Of a stretch of DNA of 64,000 bases, positions 1 through 7,213 are shown piece after piece. Under the pieces are notes generated by a model that saw nothing but the letters and a program-made list of their open reading frames with translations, searched no databases and was not told where the DNA came from. Position 1 is the first letter of the stretch, and each line of letters starts with the position of its first letter. Position numbers and translations under genes: made by a program. Source of the DNA: Sphingomonas sp. GTDB lineage: Bacteria > Pseudomonadota > Alphaproteobacteria > Sphingomonadales > Sphingomonadaceae. The stretch spans positions 124,001-188,000 of the forward strand of contig JAFOMG010000012.1 of assembly GCA_017418975.1 (NCBI GenBank), written 5' to 3'.

Positions 1-92
1 AGCGGGGAAAGGCGTGGCGGGCGGATACCAAGCCGGGATCGGGCCCGCCAGTAGGGAATTGTGCGGCGCACCGAAGCAAATGGATAGCTGAT

Positions 93-108
93 ATATACCT
101 TGGTATAT
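93..108. promoter_or_regulatory. Operator-like inverted repeat
   Basis: Two 7-bp arms, ATATACC and GGTATAT, are separated by TT. The dyad lies just past the 3' end of the response regulator gene and close to the window edge, in AT-rich sequence that stands out from the GC-rich surroundings. It is too AT-rich and too short-armed to be a good terminator. It looks like a repressor site for a gene left of the window, but no such gene is visible. Confidence 0.3.
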
Positions 109-126
109 CGAAATCGCCCGCCGGCC

Positions 127-774
127 CTATTCCGGGGGCGGGAACAGCCGGTCATGGATGCGCACCAGATCGGGCACCGATTGCGCGTGCATCTTGCGCA
201 TGACCTGGCCCCGGCGCACCTTGACGGTGATCTCGCGCACCCCGAGCTCCGCCGCGATCTGCTTGTTGAGCAGCCCGCGCGCGACCAGCTCCATCACTTC
301 CCGCTCCCCGGGCGTGAGCGTGCGATGGAGCGCGCGCAGATGCGCCAGGCCGGCCGCCTCGCGGCGCCGGACCCGATCCCTGGCGATTCCCTCGTTGATG
401 GCGTCGAGCAGCGCCTGCTCGTCGAACGGCTTGGCCAGGAACTCGATCGCGCCGGCCTTCATCGCGCGCGCGGTCATCGCGATATCGCCATGGCCGGTGA
501 CGAAGATCACGGGCAGCCCGATACCGAGATCCTTCATCTGGCGCTGGAAATCGAGGCCGCTCTGCCCGGGCATGCGAACATCGAGCACGAGGCAGCCGGG
601 CGCTTCGGACAGGCTGTGCGCGAGAAACGCCTGCGTGGAGGAGAACGCCCGGCACGCGATGCCGACGGACGCGAGCAGATCCTCGAGGCCCGCGCGGACC
701 GAGGCATCGTCGTCGACGATGTAGACGATCGGCAGCGCGCCGTCATCGGCCGGGACAGTCGCTTCGATCGTCAT
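127..774 (-). CDS. FixJ/NarL-type response regulator
   Basis: The 215-residue protein has an N-terminal receiver domain (about 14-130) and a C-terminal LuxR-type helix-turn-helix (about 152-200). The receiver keeps acidic residues D21-D23, phospho-acceptor D65 in CLVLDVRMPG, T93 and K115. The output domain has the FixJ-like TPGEREVMELVARGLLNKQI. The start codon overlaps the stop of the upstream kinase gene in ATGA, so the pair is translationally coupled and they are very likely cognate partners. Phosphorylation should control DNA binding; the target is not shown by the sequence. The tandem repeats upstream of the pair (1886-1941) are a candidate binding site. Confidence 0.93.
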   Translation of the reverse strand: MTIEATVPADDGALPIVYIVDDDASVRAGLEDLLASVGIACRAFSSTQAFLAHSLSEAPGCLVLDVRMPGQSGLDFQRQMKDLGIGLPVIFVTGHGDIAMTARAMKAGAIEFLAKPFDEQALLDAINEGIARDRVRRREAAGLAHLRALHRTLTPGEREVMELVARGLLNKQIAAELGVREITVKVRRGQVMRKMHAQSVPDLVRIHDRLFPPPE

Positions 775-1811
775 CGCCTCGCTCCCGAGATTGGCAGGCT
801 TACGCGGAAAATGGCGCCGGAAGGCGCGTTCGCCACGGCCCAGATACGCCCGCCATGCGCCTCGACGATAGCCCGGCTGATCGTCAGGCCGATGCCGGTG
901 CCCCCTTCCCGGGTGGTCCAGAACGCCTCGAACAGACGCTCCTGCGCGCCCGCCGCGAAGCCGATGCCGGAGTCCGCGACCGCAAGGATCACCGACTGTT
1001 CCTCGCGCGCGGTGGCGATCGCGATCCGCCGCCCGGCTTCCGGCACGCACGGCATCGCCTCGATCGCGTTGAGCAGAAGGTTGCCGACGACCTGGTGCAG
1101 CTGCACCCGGTCGGCCAGCACGGCCGGCAACGCCTCGGCCAGCGCCAGCTCCAGGCCGATGCCGTTGCGCTCCAGCTCGCCCCGCGCCAGCTGGAGCGCT
1201 TCGTCGACGACCGCGTTGAGATCCACCCGTTCGCGCCTGGGCGCCTCGTGCCGGGCAAGGCTCCGCACGCGCTGGATCACCATGCCGGCGCGGTTGGCAT
1301 CGCGCAGCGCCCGTTCCGCCGAGGCGCGCGCCCGTTCGAGATTGGGGGGATCCTGGCCCAGCCACCGGAGGCAGGCATTGGCGCTGCTCGCAATCCCGGC
1401 CAGCGGCTGGTTGACCTCGTGCGCGATCGAAGCGGTGAGCTCGCCGAGACTGGTCACGCGCGCGAGCCTGACGAGCTGCGCCCGCGCCGCATGCGCCGCG
1501 GCTTCGGCGGCCACCACGCGGAGCGCGAGCCAGGCGGTGACGCCGATCGCGGAGGTGCTGATCGCCAGGTTGACGATGCCGGCCTCGCGCGCGCCGCCGA
1601 CCGTCAGCGTGGAGCTGGCCAGGGTGAGCAGGATGCACAGCCCCGCGAGCGCGATGACGTTGCGGCGGGGAAAGCGGCCGACCGCCAGCAGGATGATGGC
1701 GATGTAGAAGACCGCCGCGGCGATCTCGAGGTCGGTGACCGTGTCGGCGATGAAAATGCCGGCCATGAGCGCCGCGATCGCCGCCGCCTGCAGCCATGAT
1801 TTCCATTGCAT
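771..1811 (-). CDS. Membrane sensor histidine kinase, FixL-like catalytic core
   Basis: The 346-residue protein starts with about four hydrophobic segments (roughly 8-24, 30-47, 52-70, 78-100), then a dimerisation domain with phospho-acceptor H131 in ASIAHEVNQPLAG. The ATPase domain has an N box near 244-253 (NLLLNAIEAM) and G boxes DSGIGF and GGTGIGLT. There is no PAS or periplasmic sensor domain, so the membrane segments probably sense the signal. The chosen ATG has GGGCGGG upstream; an ATG 24 bases earlier is also possible. The gene is cotranscribed with its response regulator and is divergent from a GGDEF-EAL gene. Confidence 0.92.
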   Translation of the reverse strand: MQWKSWLQAAAIAALMAGIFIADTVTDLEIAAAVFYIAIILLAVGRFPRRNVIALAGLCILLTLASSTLTVGGAREAGIVNLAISTSAIGVTAWLALRVVAAEAAAHAARAQLVRLARVTSLGELTASIAHEVNQPLAGIASSANACLRWLGQDPPNLERARASAERALRDANRAGMVIQRVRSLARHEAPRRERVDLNAVVDEALQLARGELERNGIGLELALAEALPAVLADRVQLHQVVGNLLLNAIEAMPCVPEAGRRIAIATAREEQSVILAVADSGIGFAAGAQERLFEAFWTTREGGTGIGLTISRAIVEAHGGRIWAVANAPSGAIFRVSLPISGARR

Positions 1812-1885
1812 GGGGAACCCGCCCGTTTTGAACATGCCCGCATATATGCCCGATATGCCGGGGCATCGACACCGGCGCCCGGCAA

Positions 1886-1941
1886 GCGCCGCCGATCGCG
1901 GCGATGCCTTGAAGCGCCGCGAATCGCGGCAATGCTTTGAC
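1886..1941. repeat. Tandem 28-bp direct repeat in a divergent promoter region
   Basis: Two adjacent 28-bp units (1886-1913 and 1914-1941) match at 23 of 28 positions. Each contains TCGCGGC followed by ATGC and TTGA. They sit between the kinase/regulator operon and the divergent GGDEF-EAL gene. A 10-bp palindrome (1840-1849) and a GGCAT motif recurring about once per helical turn lie nearby on the kinase side. The arrangement suggests cooperative binding by a regulator, possibly the adjacent FixJ-like protein; that link is inference. Confidence 0.5.
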
Positions 1942-1979
1942 AAGCAATGGCTGATATTGTCCGCCCCGAGAGGTTTCGC

Positions 1980-3563
1980 ATGGATTGGCCCGCGATCCGG
2001 AGTTTCATCATTCGCCACCGTTTCGCCATTCGCGACCTGGGGCTGGTGCTGGCAGCGGTAGCGGCGCTCGCTTATTGCGCGTTCGCCTTCGATCTGTTCG
2101 AGAACGAAGACGGCCTCACCGTCCACAAGGCCGAGATCGAGCTCGACGAGGCGCTGCTGCTGGGCGTGGTGCTGGCGCTGGGCCTGCTGCTCTTCGGCGC
2201 GCGCCAGTATCTGCGCCAGAAACGCGAGATGGCCCGCCGCCTCTCCGCGGAGGGGGAAGTCCGCAAGCTCGCCTATCAGGACGTGCTGACCGGCCTGCCC
2301 AACCGGCGCCGGTTCGACGATGCGCTTGCCGCGGCCCTGGGCGCCCCGCCGCGGGCCGGCGCGTCGCACGCCGTGCTCCTGCTCGACCTCAACGGCTTCA
2401 AGGCCATCAACGACGTCCACGGACATGCGGCCGGCGACGAGCTGCTGATCGTTGTCGCCCAGCGCCTGCTCGGCGCGATTCGCGACGGCGACCTGGTCGC
2501 GCGCTTCGGGGGGGACGAATTCGCGATCCTGGCCACCCATCTCGCCGATCCCGAGGTCGCGACCACCATCGCGCTGCGCGTGATCGATGCGCTCGACACC
2601 CCCGTCCACGCGGCGGGCGCCACGCATCGCGTCGGCGCCGGCATCGGGATCGCGCTGCTCCCGGTCGACGCCACGAGCATCGAGGAAGCGATGCGCAAGG
2701 CCGATGTCGCGCTCTACCGCGCCAAGGCCGAGCGGCGCTCGGCGCTCCGCTTCTTCGAGCCGCAGATGGACGTGCGCATCCGCGAGCGCGCCGCGATGGA
2801 GGCGGCGCTGCGCCGGGCGCTCGACGAGGAGCGGATCGACATCGTCTACCGGCCGACCTTCGACCTCCGCACGCGCGGGGTGGTCGGGTTCGAGGCGGCG
2901 CCGCGCTGGATCGATCCCGAGCATGGCGAGATCCCGATCGAGCGGTTCCTGGCGATCGCCGACGAGGTCGGCCTCATCCACGCGCTGGGCGAACGCGTGC
3001 TCCGCCTGGCCTGCGCCGCCGCGCGCTCCTGGCCCGCCCACATAACGCTTTCGGTCGACATCCATGCGAGCCAGCTGAGGGACAATCTCCTCGGCGCGCG
3101 AATCATGCGCATCCTGGGCGAGGCGGGCATCGCGCCCGCCCGCCTCGAGGTCGACGTGACCGAAAGCGCGTTCGTCGCCGACCTGGACAATGCGCGCTCG
3201 GTGCTCGGCAACCTCAGGGCGTCGGGCGTGCGCATCGCGCTCGACAATTTCGGCACCGGCTATTCGAGCCTCTATCACCTGCGCAGCTTCCGGCTGGACA
3301 AGGTGAAGATCGACCGCAGCTTCGTGCAGGCGATGACGCGCGAGCGCGAAAGCGCCGGGATCGTGCAGGCGCTGGTCGGCCTCGGCCACGGCCTGGGGCT
3401 CACCATCGCCGCGGAAGGCATCGAAGCGAGCGACCAGGAAGGCGCGCTGCTGGGCACCGGGTGCGAACAGGGTCAGGGCGACCTGCTCGGCCCGCCCCTC
3501 GACGCGGCGGCGGCGGCGGCATTGTTCGAGCACAGGGCCACGGGAAGCACGCCACAGGGGTGA
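1980..3563 (+). CDS. Membrane-anchored diguanylate cyclase with degenerate EAL domain
   Basis: The ATG at 1980 is preceded by GAGAGG at good spacing, which favours it over the upstream in-frame ATG at 1947. The 527-residue product has two membrane segments (about 19-40 and 56-75), a GGDEF domain (about 95-260) and an EAL domain (about 270-515). The GGDEF motif is intact at 177-181 and preceded by an RxxD inhibitory site (RDGD, 168-171), so cyclic-di-GMP synthesis and product inhibition are expected. The EAL domain is eroded: EAL reads EAA (305-307), the metal-binding Asn is D360 and the DDFGTG motif reads DNFGTG (N423), although KID and AAEGIE remain. Phosphodiesterase activity is therefore doubtful. 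Confidence 0.92.
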   Translation: MDWPAIRSFIIRHRFAIRDLGLVLAAVAALAYCAFAFDLFENEDGLTVHKAEIELDEALLLGVVLALGLLLFGARQYLRQKREMARRLSAEGEVRKLAYQDVLTGLPNRRRFDDALAAALGAPPRAGASHAVLLLDLNGFKAINDVHGHAAGDELLIVVAQRLLGAIRDGDLVARFGGDEFAILATHLADPEVATTIALRVIDALDTPVHAAGATHRVGAGIGIALLPVDATSIEEAMRKADVALYRAKAERRSALRFFEPQMDVRIRERAAMEAALRRALDEERIDIVYRPTFDLRTRGVVGFEAAPRWIDPEHGEIPIERFLAIADEVGLIHALGERVLRLACAAARSWPAHITLSVDIHASQLRDNLLGARIMRILGEAGIAPARLEVDVTESAFVADLDNARSVLGNLRASGVRIALDNFGTGYSSLYHLRSFRLDKVKIDRSFVQAMTRERESAGIVQALVGLGHGLGLTIAAEGIEASDQEGALLGTGCEQGQGDLLGPPLDAAAAAALFEHRATGSTPQG

Positions 3564-3633
3564 GCGCTTCGATCCGGGAGGATCGCGCCCCGGCATTCGG
3601 GGTATCCCCCGGAACCGGATCGGCTGTGAATAG

Positions 3634-3723
3634 TGGCGGAGAGGGAGGGATTCGAACCCTCGTTACGGTCTCCCGTAAACCGCATTTCGAGTGCGGCGCA
3701 TTCGACCACTCTGCCACCTCTCC
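3634..3723 (-). tRNA. tRNA-Ser (anticodon CGA)
   Basis: The minus strand begins with acceptor strand GGAGAGG and ends with its complement CCTCTCC, discriminator G and an encoded CCA. The anticodon stem CCGCA/TGCGG encloses the loop CTCGAAA, giving anticodon CGA, which reads UCG serine codons. GGTTCGAATCC marks the T arm. The length of about 90 nt reflects the long variable arm typical of class II tRNA-Ser. Confidence 0.96.
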
Positions 3724-3845
3724 GCGAGGCGATTGTGCGCGGAAGCATTCCACGTCGGTCGCTGTGAGCGGGGGCCCCTAGCGCAGCGTTTCGGATACTG
3801 CAAGCGCATCCTTGTACCTGCGCGCAGAGATATTAGATTAAAGGC

Positions 3846-4226
3846 ATGACTCAGACCCCCGGCGCCCCGATTCCCTATGAACCCGGAATTCCGATGCCGC
3901 CGGTCGCCACCGCCCGCTTCGCCATCGGCGAGGTGGTGCGTCACCGGCAGTTCGAGTTCCGCGGCGTGATCTTCGACGTCGACCCCGTCTTCGCCAACAG
4001 CGACGAATGGTATGAGGCGATTCCCGAGGACGTGCGCCCGCGCAAGGACCAGCCCTTCTACCATCTGCTCGCCGAGAACGACGAATCGAGCTATGTCGCC
4101 TATGTCAGCCAGCAGAATCTGGTGGCCGACGATAGCGAGGAGCCGGTCGATCATCCCGCGATCAACGGGCTTTTCGACGGCTATGCGGCCGGACGCTACA
4201 CCTTGAAGCGCACGCACCGGCATTAA
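3846..4226 (+). CDS. hspQ: HspQ (YccV-like hemimethylated-DNA-binding domain)
   Basis: This 126-residue protein carries the HspQ/YccV domain, with FRGVIFDVDPVFAN near residue 39, EAIPEDVRPRKDQPFYHLL near 58 and YVAYVSQQNLV near 85. In E. coli HspQ is a heat-shock protein that binds hemimethylated oriC DNA and acts as a specificity factor for Lon protease. The N-terminal 20 or so residues are a proline-rich extension with no evident motif. AAAGG lies close upstream of the ATG. It stands alone between the tRNA-Ser and rplU, with a likely separate promoter for rplU downstream. Confidence 0.9.
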   Translation: MTQTPGAPIPYEPGIPMPPVATARFAIGEVVRHRQFEFRGVIFDVDPVFANSDEWYEAIPEDVRPRKDQPFYHLLAENDESSYVAYVSQQNLVADDSEEPVDHPAINGLFDGYAAGRYTLKRTHRH

Positions 4227-4250
4227 CTGCCCGTTTCGGGTAGTTACCGG

Positions 4251-4279
4251 TTGACTTCTGGTCGAGCCTACCTTAGCTG
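4251..4279 (+). promoter_or_regulatory. Candidate rplU-rpmA promoter
   Basis: TTGACT (4251-4256) and TAGCTG (4274-4279) are separated by 17 bp, about 65 bp upstream of the rplU start. The -35 matches five of six consensus bases; the -10 is weak. The leader that follows can form a TGCCGG/GGCGGGCA hairpin, and ribosomal protein leaders are often regulatory, but nothing here proves that. Confidence 0.4.
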
Positions 4280-4343
4280 CGCCCTTCCTCCTGCCGGGGT
4301 GCAACCTTGGCGGGCACAAGCATTTGAACCAGAGAAGAGACCG

Positions 4344-4721
4344 ATGTTCGCTATCGTGCGCACGGGCGGCAAGCAGTATCGCGTTGCCGCGGGAGACAAG
4401 ATCGTGGTCGAGAAGCTCGACGGCGAGGCCGGTTCGACGGTCACGCTGGGCGACGTGCTGCTCGCCGGCGAAGGTGGCGAGCTGAAGTCCACCGAGGGCC
4501 TCACCGTCTCGGCCGAGATCGTCGCGCAGGCGAAGGGCGAGAAGGTCATCGTCTTCAAGAAGCGCCGCCGGCACAATTATCGTCGCCGCAACGGCCACCG
4601 CCAGAACCACACCATCCTGAAGATCACCGCCATCGGTGCGCAGGAAGAGAAGAAGAAGGCCGCGCCGAAGGCGAAGAAGGCCGCTGCTGCCGAGGGCGAG
4701 ACCCCGGCCGCGGAAGCGTAA
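4344..4721 (+). CDS. rplU: 50S ribosomal protein L21
   Basis: The 125-residue protein starts [19 protein letters not shown] and has the L21 core, ending with the RNA-binding stretch [17 protein letters not shown] near 72-90. It binds 23S rRNA in the large subunit. After the core there is an Ala/Lys tail of about 30 residues ([17 protein letters not shown]), longer than in E. coli but usual in sphingomonads. The ATG at 4344 is preceded by GAGAAGAGA; an upstream in-frame extension has no family similarity. rpmA follows after 23 bp, so the two form the usual rplU-rpmA operon. Unlike in many bacteria, obgE is not directly downstream but about 15 kb away. Confidence 0.97.
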   Translation: MFAIVRTGGKQYRVAAGDKIVVEKLDGEAGSTVTLGDVLLAGEGGELKSTEGLTVSAEIVAQAKGEKVIVFKKRRRHNYRRRNGHRQNHTILKITAIGAQEEKKKAAPKAKKAAAAEGETPAAEA

Positions 4722-4744
4722 GCAGAATACGAGGAGTATAGACC

Positions 4745-5014
4745 ATGGCACATAAGAAGGCAGGCGGCTCTTCGCGTAACGGTCGTGATTCGGCCGGCCG
4801 TCGTCTCGGCGTGAAGAAGTTCGGTGGCGAGCTCGCGGTCGCGGGCAACATCCTCGTGCGTCAGCGCGGCACCAAATTCTATCCGGGCGTGAACGTGGGC
4901 ATGGGCAAGGACCATACCCTTTTCGCGCTCGTGGACGGCCGCGTGTCGTTCAAGGAAGGCAAGCTTGGCCGCAAGTTCTGTTCGGTAGACATGATTGCGG
5001 AGGCTGCCGAGTAA
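4745..5014 (+). CDS. rpmA: 50S ribosomal protein L27
   Basis: The 89-residue protein begins [20 protein letters not shown], the L27 signature, and continues [22 protein letters not shown]27 sits at the peptidyl-transferase centre with its N-terminal tail near the tRNA CCA ends. The N-terminus follows the standard pattern of immediate MAHKK, without the cleaved extension seen in Firmicutes. A GAGG-containing ribosome-binding site precedes the ATG. It is the second gene of the operon and is followed by a strong intrinsic terminator. Confidence 0.97.
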   Translation: MAHKKAGGSSRNGRDSAGRRLGVKKFGGELAVAGNILVRQRGTKFYPGVNVGMGKDHTLFALVDGRVSFKEGKLGRKFCSVDMIAEAAE

Positions 5015-5075
5015 CATCGGGCAACCGACCGGGTTGTCCACCAGGACGACCCGGGTTCGACGAACGAACCAGCTG

Positions 5076-5110
5076 AAAAGGGAGACGGGTCGCCCCGGCT
5101 CCCTTTTTTA
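5076..5110 (+). terminator. Intrinsic terminator of rplU-rpmA
   Basis: AAGGGAG and CTCCCTT arms enclose a GC-rich inner stem, followed by a run of seven T. It lies about 60 bp after the rpmA stop, where the operon should end. Confidence 0.88.
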
Positions 5111-5188
5111 TTTCCTCCCTGACACCACGGCGCAACAACCTCGTCACACTAGCGTGGCGTGGGGCGTCGCAGGACCAAGGAGATGGTC

Positions 5189-5743
5189 ATGTTCGTGCGA
5201 ACGCAAAGACTGACATTACGGCCCGGCTGGCCCGAGGATGCCGCCGCCCTGGCCCAGGCGATCGGGCATGAGAGCGTGGTGCGCAACCTCGCTTTGCCGC
5301 CCTGGCCCTATCCGATCGAGGCGGCCGAAACGTTTCTCGCCGGTTTCGGCAACCCGGCCGAACCCAAGTTCCTGGTGTTCGAGCATCGGGGCGGCGTGAC
5401 GCGCCTGATCGGCGGCATGGCGGTGGGCGCGTGGAAGGACGAGCCCAACGAGCTCGGCTATTGGCTGACCCCGGACGCCTGGGGCCATGGTTTCGCGACC
5501 GAGGCGGGGCGCGCCGTGCTGCAGGCGGCGCGGGCGCGCGGCGTCCGCCGCATCACCGCGGGCCACTTCATCGACAATCCCGCCTCGGGCCGGGTGTTGC
5601 GCAAGCTGGGTTTCCGCCCGACGAGCCAGCTCGTCACCATGTATTCGCGCGGCCGCGGCTGCGACGTGGCAAGTGCCCGGTACGAAATCGACCTTTCCGA
5701 GGGCGATTGCGGCGGCGACGCGGACGATCGAATGGCGGCATGA
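5189..5743 (+). CDS. GNAT-family N-acetyltransferase (RimJ/RimL-like)
   Basis: The 184-residue protein starts MFVRTQRLTLRPGWPEDA, typical of the RimJ/RimL type of Gcn5-related acetyltransferases. GYWLTPDAWGHGFATEAGRA (about 92-112) is the acetyl-CoA pyrophosphate loop, and NPASGRVLRKLGF (about 132-144) is the conserved late motif. AAGGAG is 6 bp before this ATG, which is why I prefer it to the GTG at 5159 or the ATG at 5183. The substrate is unknown; relatives acetylate ribosomal protein N-termini, peptides or small amines. It has its own leader after the rpmA terminator. Confidence 0.86.
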   Translation: MFVRTQRLTLRPGWPEDAAALAQAIGHESVVRNLALPPWPYPIEAAETFLAGFGNPAEPKFLVFEHRGGVTRLIGGMAVGAWKDEPNELGYWLTPDAWGHGFATEAGRAVLQAARARGVRRITAGHFIDNPASGRVLRKLGFRPTSQLVTMYSRGRGCDVASARYEIDLSEGDCGGDADDRMAA

Positions 5744-5748
5744 TCGAC

Positions 5749-5773
5749 CCTCCCCGGGCCCGCCTCGGGGAGG
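5749..5773. terminator. GC-rich hairpin between convergently spaced genes
   Basis: CCTCCCCG (5749-5756) and CGGGGAGG (5766-5773) form a perfect 8-bp stem directly after the acetyltransferase stop. There is no T-run, so it is at best a weak terminator or an RNA 3'-end protector. Confidence 0.4.
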
Positions 5774-5849
5774 ATCGCTTGATGTCTGTGCTTTCCCCCT
5801 TGGAAATCATGGCCTAAGCCGGGGGTTTCTGGGGACGACACCGCACAAG

Positions 5850-6458
5850 ATGACCGCCGCACCACGCAAACGCCTTTCTCCCGAAGAATCCCGCGACGCC
5901 GCGCTGGAGGCTGCGCGCGCGCTGCTGCTGGAGGCCGGACCCCAGGCCGTGACGCTGAAGGCGGTCGCCGCGCGGATCGGGCGCACCCATGCCAATCTGC
6001 TGCACCATTTCGGCTCGGCCGCCGGGCTGCAAAAGGCCCTCGCCGCCAATATCGCCTGTGGCGTCACCAGCAAGATCAGCGCCGCCGTGATGCGCGCCCG
6101 CGCCGGCGACCATGACGATCACGAAGTGGTGAACCTCACCTTCGACGCGTTCGACAGGGGCGGCGCCGGCGCGCTCGCCAGCTGGATGATCCTGACCGGC
6201 AATCAGGATGCGCTGGACCCGATCCTGGAAGCCATACACGGGCTGATGGACGAGCTTGCCGAAGGGCATGACGACAAGGCGCATTCGCTGCGCGAGGAGA
6301 CGCTCCAGCTGGTCCTCATGGCGGTTGGCGATGCGCTGCTCGGCGCCCCGATGGCGCGGGCGCTGGGCCTGCCGCGCGACAAGGCCCGCCAGATGGCGGT
6401 CGCGCAGCTCTCGCGCACCATGGCCGAGCATCATGGCGACGTGGAGAAGCCGCAATGA
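5850..6458 (+). CDS. TetR-family transcriptional regulator
   Basis: The 202-residue protein has an N-terminal helix-turn-helix at about 16-62, with AARALLLEAGPQAVTLKAVA followed by ARIGRTHANLLHHFGSAAGL, the TetR recognition-helix pattern ending in HHFG. The C-terminal ligand domain has no recognisable specificity. The stop overlaps the start of the next gene in ATGA, so the regulator and the small secreted protein downstream are coupled. The target genes and ligand are unknown; autoregulation would be usual for the family. Confidence 0.85.
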   Translation: MTAAPRKRLSPEESRDAALEAARALLLEAGPQAVTLKAVAARIGRTHANLLHHFGSAAGLQKALAANIACGVTSKISAAVMRARAGDHDDHEVVNLTFDAFDRGGAGALASWMILTGNQDALDPILEAIHGLMDELAEGHDDKAHSLREETLQLVLMAVGDALLGAPMARALGLPRDKARQMAVAQLSRTMAEHHGDVEKPQ

Positions 6459-6826
6459 TCCTGTTCTCGCTGGCATTGACCGTGCTCGCCCTGCCGGACA
6501 AGACCTGCAATCTCTCGGCGCAATGGGGCACAAAGCTGCCCAGGAAGAGCGCCGATGCCTATGCCGTGCGCGACAATGGCGGCGCGGCGCTATGGGGCTT
6601 CATCCGCGCCAGCGACACCGCGCTCGAGGATTTCGCCAGCGGCGCCGGCCGCGAGACGCCGCACCGGCCGATCATCCTCTATGCGGCCGACACCGATTGC
6701 GCGGTGGTCGAGCGCTATGCCGCGATCATCGAGGCCGCCGCAAATTGCGCGCCGGACTGGTGCGTGGTGAGCTATCGCCCCGCCCCGCCACTGGCGAGCC
6801 CGCCCAGGGCCATTCCGTCCAACTAG
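6455..6826 (+). CDS. Hypothetical secreted protein coupled to TetR regulator
   Basis: The 123-residue product starts with a short hydrophobic segment (MILFSLALTVLALPDKTC), probably a signal peptide or anchor. Four cysteines are spaced through the mature part. The middle (PIILYAADTDCAVVERYAAIIEAA, about 71-94) faintly recalls the C-terminal fold of ExbD/TolR proteins, but the N-terminal membrane Asp motif of that family is absent, so I do not assign it. It overlaps the TetR stop by 4 bp. Its own TAG stop is the first part of a repeat element (CTAGGCTGAGGAC), so the native C-terminus may have been altered by the repeat. Confidence 0.7.
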   Translation: MILFSLALTVLALPDKTCNLSAQWGTKLPRKSADAYAVRDNGGAALWGFIRASDTALEDFASGAGRETPHRPIILYAADTDCAVVERYAAIIEAAANCAPDWCVVSYRPAPPLASPPRAIPSN

Positions 6827-6942
6827 GCTGAGGACTCATATTCTTGCTTCGTCACCCCGGCCTTGAGCCGGGGTCCCGCTATCTCGCCAGCACAGGAAGA
6901 AGCGGGATCCCGGCGCAAGGCCAGGATGACGGTGAAAGATCA
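6823..6942 (+). repeat. Composite palindromic repeat, copy 1
   Basis: From CTAGGCTGAGGACTC to GGTGAAAGATC this 120-bp stretch is nearly identical to the reverse complement of 25069-25187 and more loosely similar to 13228-13337. It contains nested palindromes (CCCCGGCCTTGAGCCGGGG; CGGGATCCCG) and a TATCTCGCCAGCACAGGAAG linker. No coding capacity is evident. Its left end overlaps the TAG stop of the preceding gene. Confidence 0.85.
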
Positions 6943-6949
6943 GATACTT

Positions 6950-6983
6950 GTTTGGGTTCTCAACCTAGGCTGAGAACCCAAAC
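6950..6983. repeat. Perfect 13-bp inverted repeat centred on CCTAGG
   Basis: GTTTGGGTTCTCA (6950-6962) and TGAGAACCCAAAC (6971-6983) flank an 8-nt centre ACCTAGGC. The right half resembles the left end of the repeat cluster at 14884, so this looks like two repeat ends meeting head to head around CTAG. Confidence 0.75.
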
Positions 6984-7000
6984 AAGCCCTTGAAACTCCA

Positions 7001-7140
7001 CCCGTCATCCCCGCACAGGCGGGGATCCAGGGTAGTTCGGGATGATCGAAGCAATCACGCGCATATCTGCCGGCACCGGCAAAGCGAGCCTCGCGCCCCT
7101 TGCCCTTGGCCCTGGATCCCCGCCTGCGCGGGGATGACGA
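7001..7140. repeat. Inverted pair of REP-like units
   Basis: CCGTCATCCCCGC...GCGGGGATCCAGG (7001-7031) and its inverted mate CCTGGATCCCCGC...GCGGGGATGACG (7111-7140) bracket about 80 bp of unique sequence. The same unit recurs at about 14941, 15047, 25036, 26401 and 54225. With the features before it, this accounts for most of the gene-free interval 6827-7213; the rest (7141-7213) holds nothing I recognise. Confidence 0.8.
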
Positions 7141-7213
7141 GGAAGGGATAGCGGGGACGACGGAAATGGGTGGCGCTAGCTATATAAAACAACGGCTTAA
7201 ATAGTTTCCCACC

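Noticed and set aside
771..3596. 941-codon minus-strand frame extending the sensor kinase upstream
   Set aside because: The N-terminal 590 residues are the antisense of the GGDEF-EAL gene. The kinase start with a membrane domain is at 1811.
6455..6826. Assigning the small exported protein to ExbD/TolR
   Set aside because: Only a faint C-terminal resemblance; the membrane aspartate motif and the neighbouring ExbB/TolQ gene are missing.
6823..7140. Possible CRISPR array or insertion sequence
   Set aside because: The repeats are few, palindromic and unevenly spaced with no spacers or cas genes, and no transposase frame is present.
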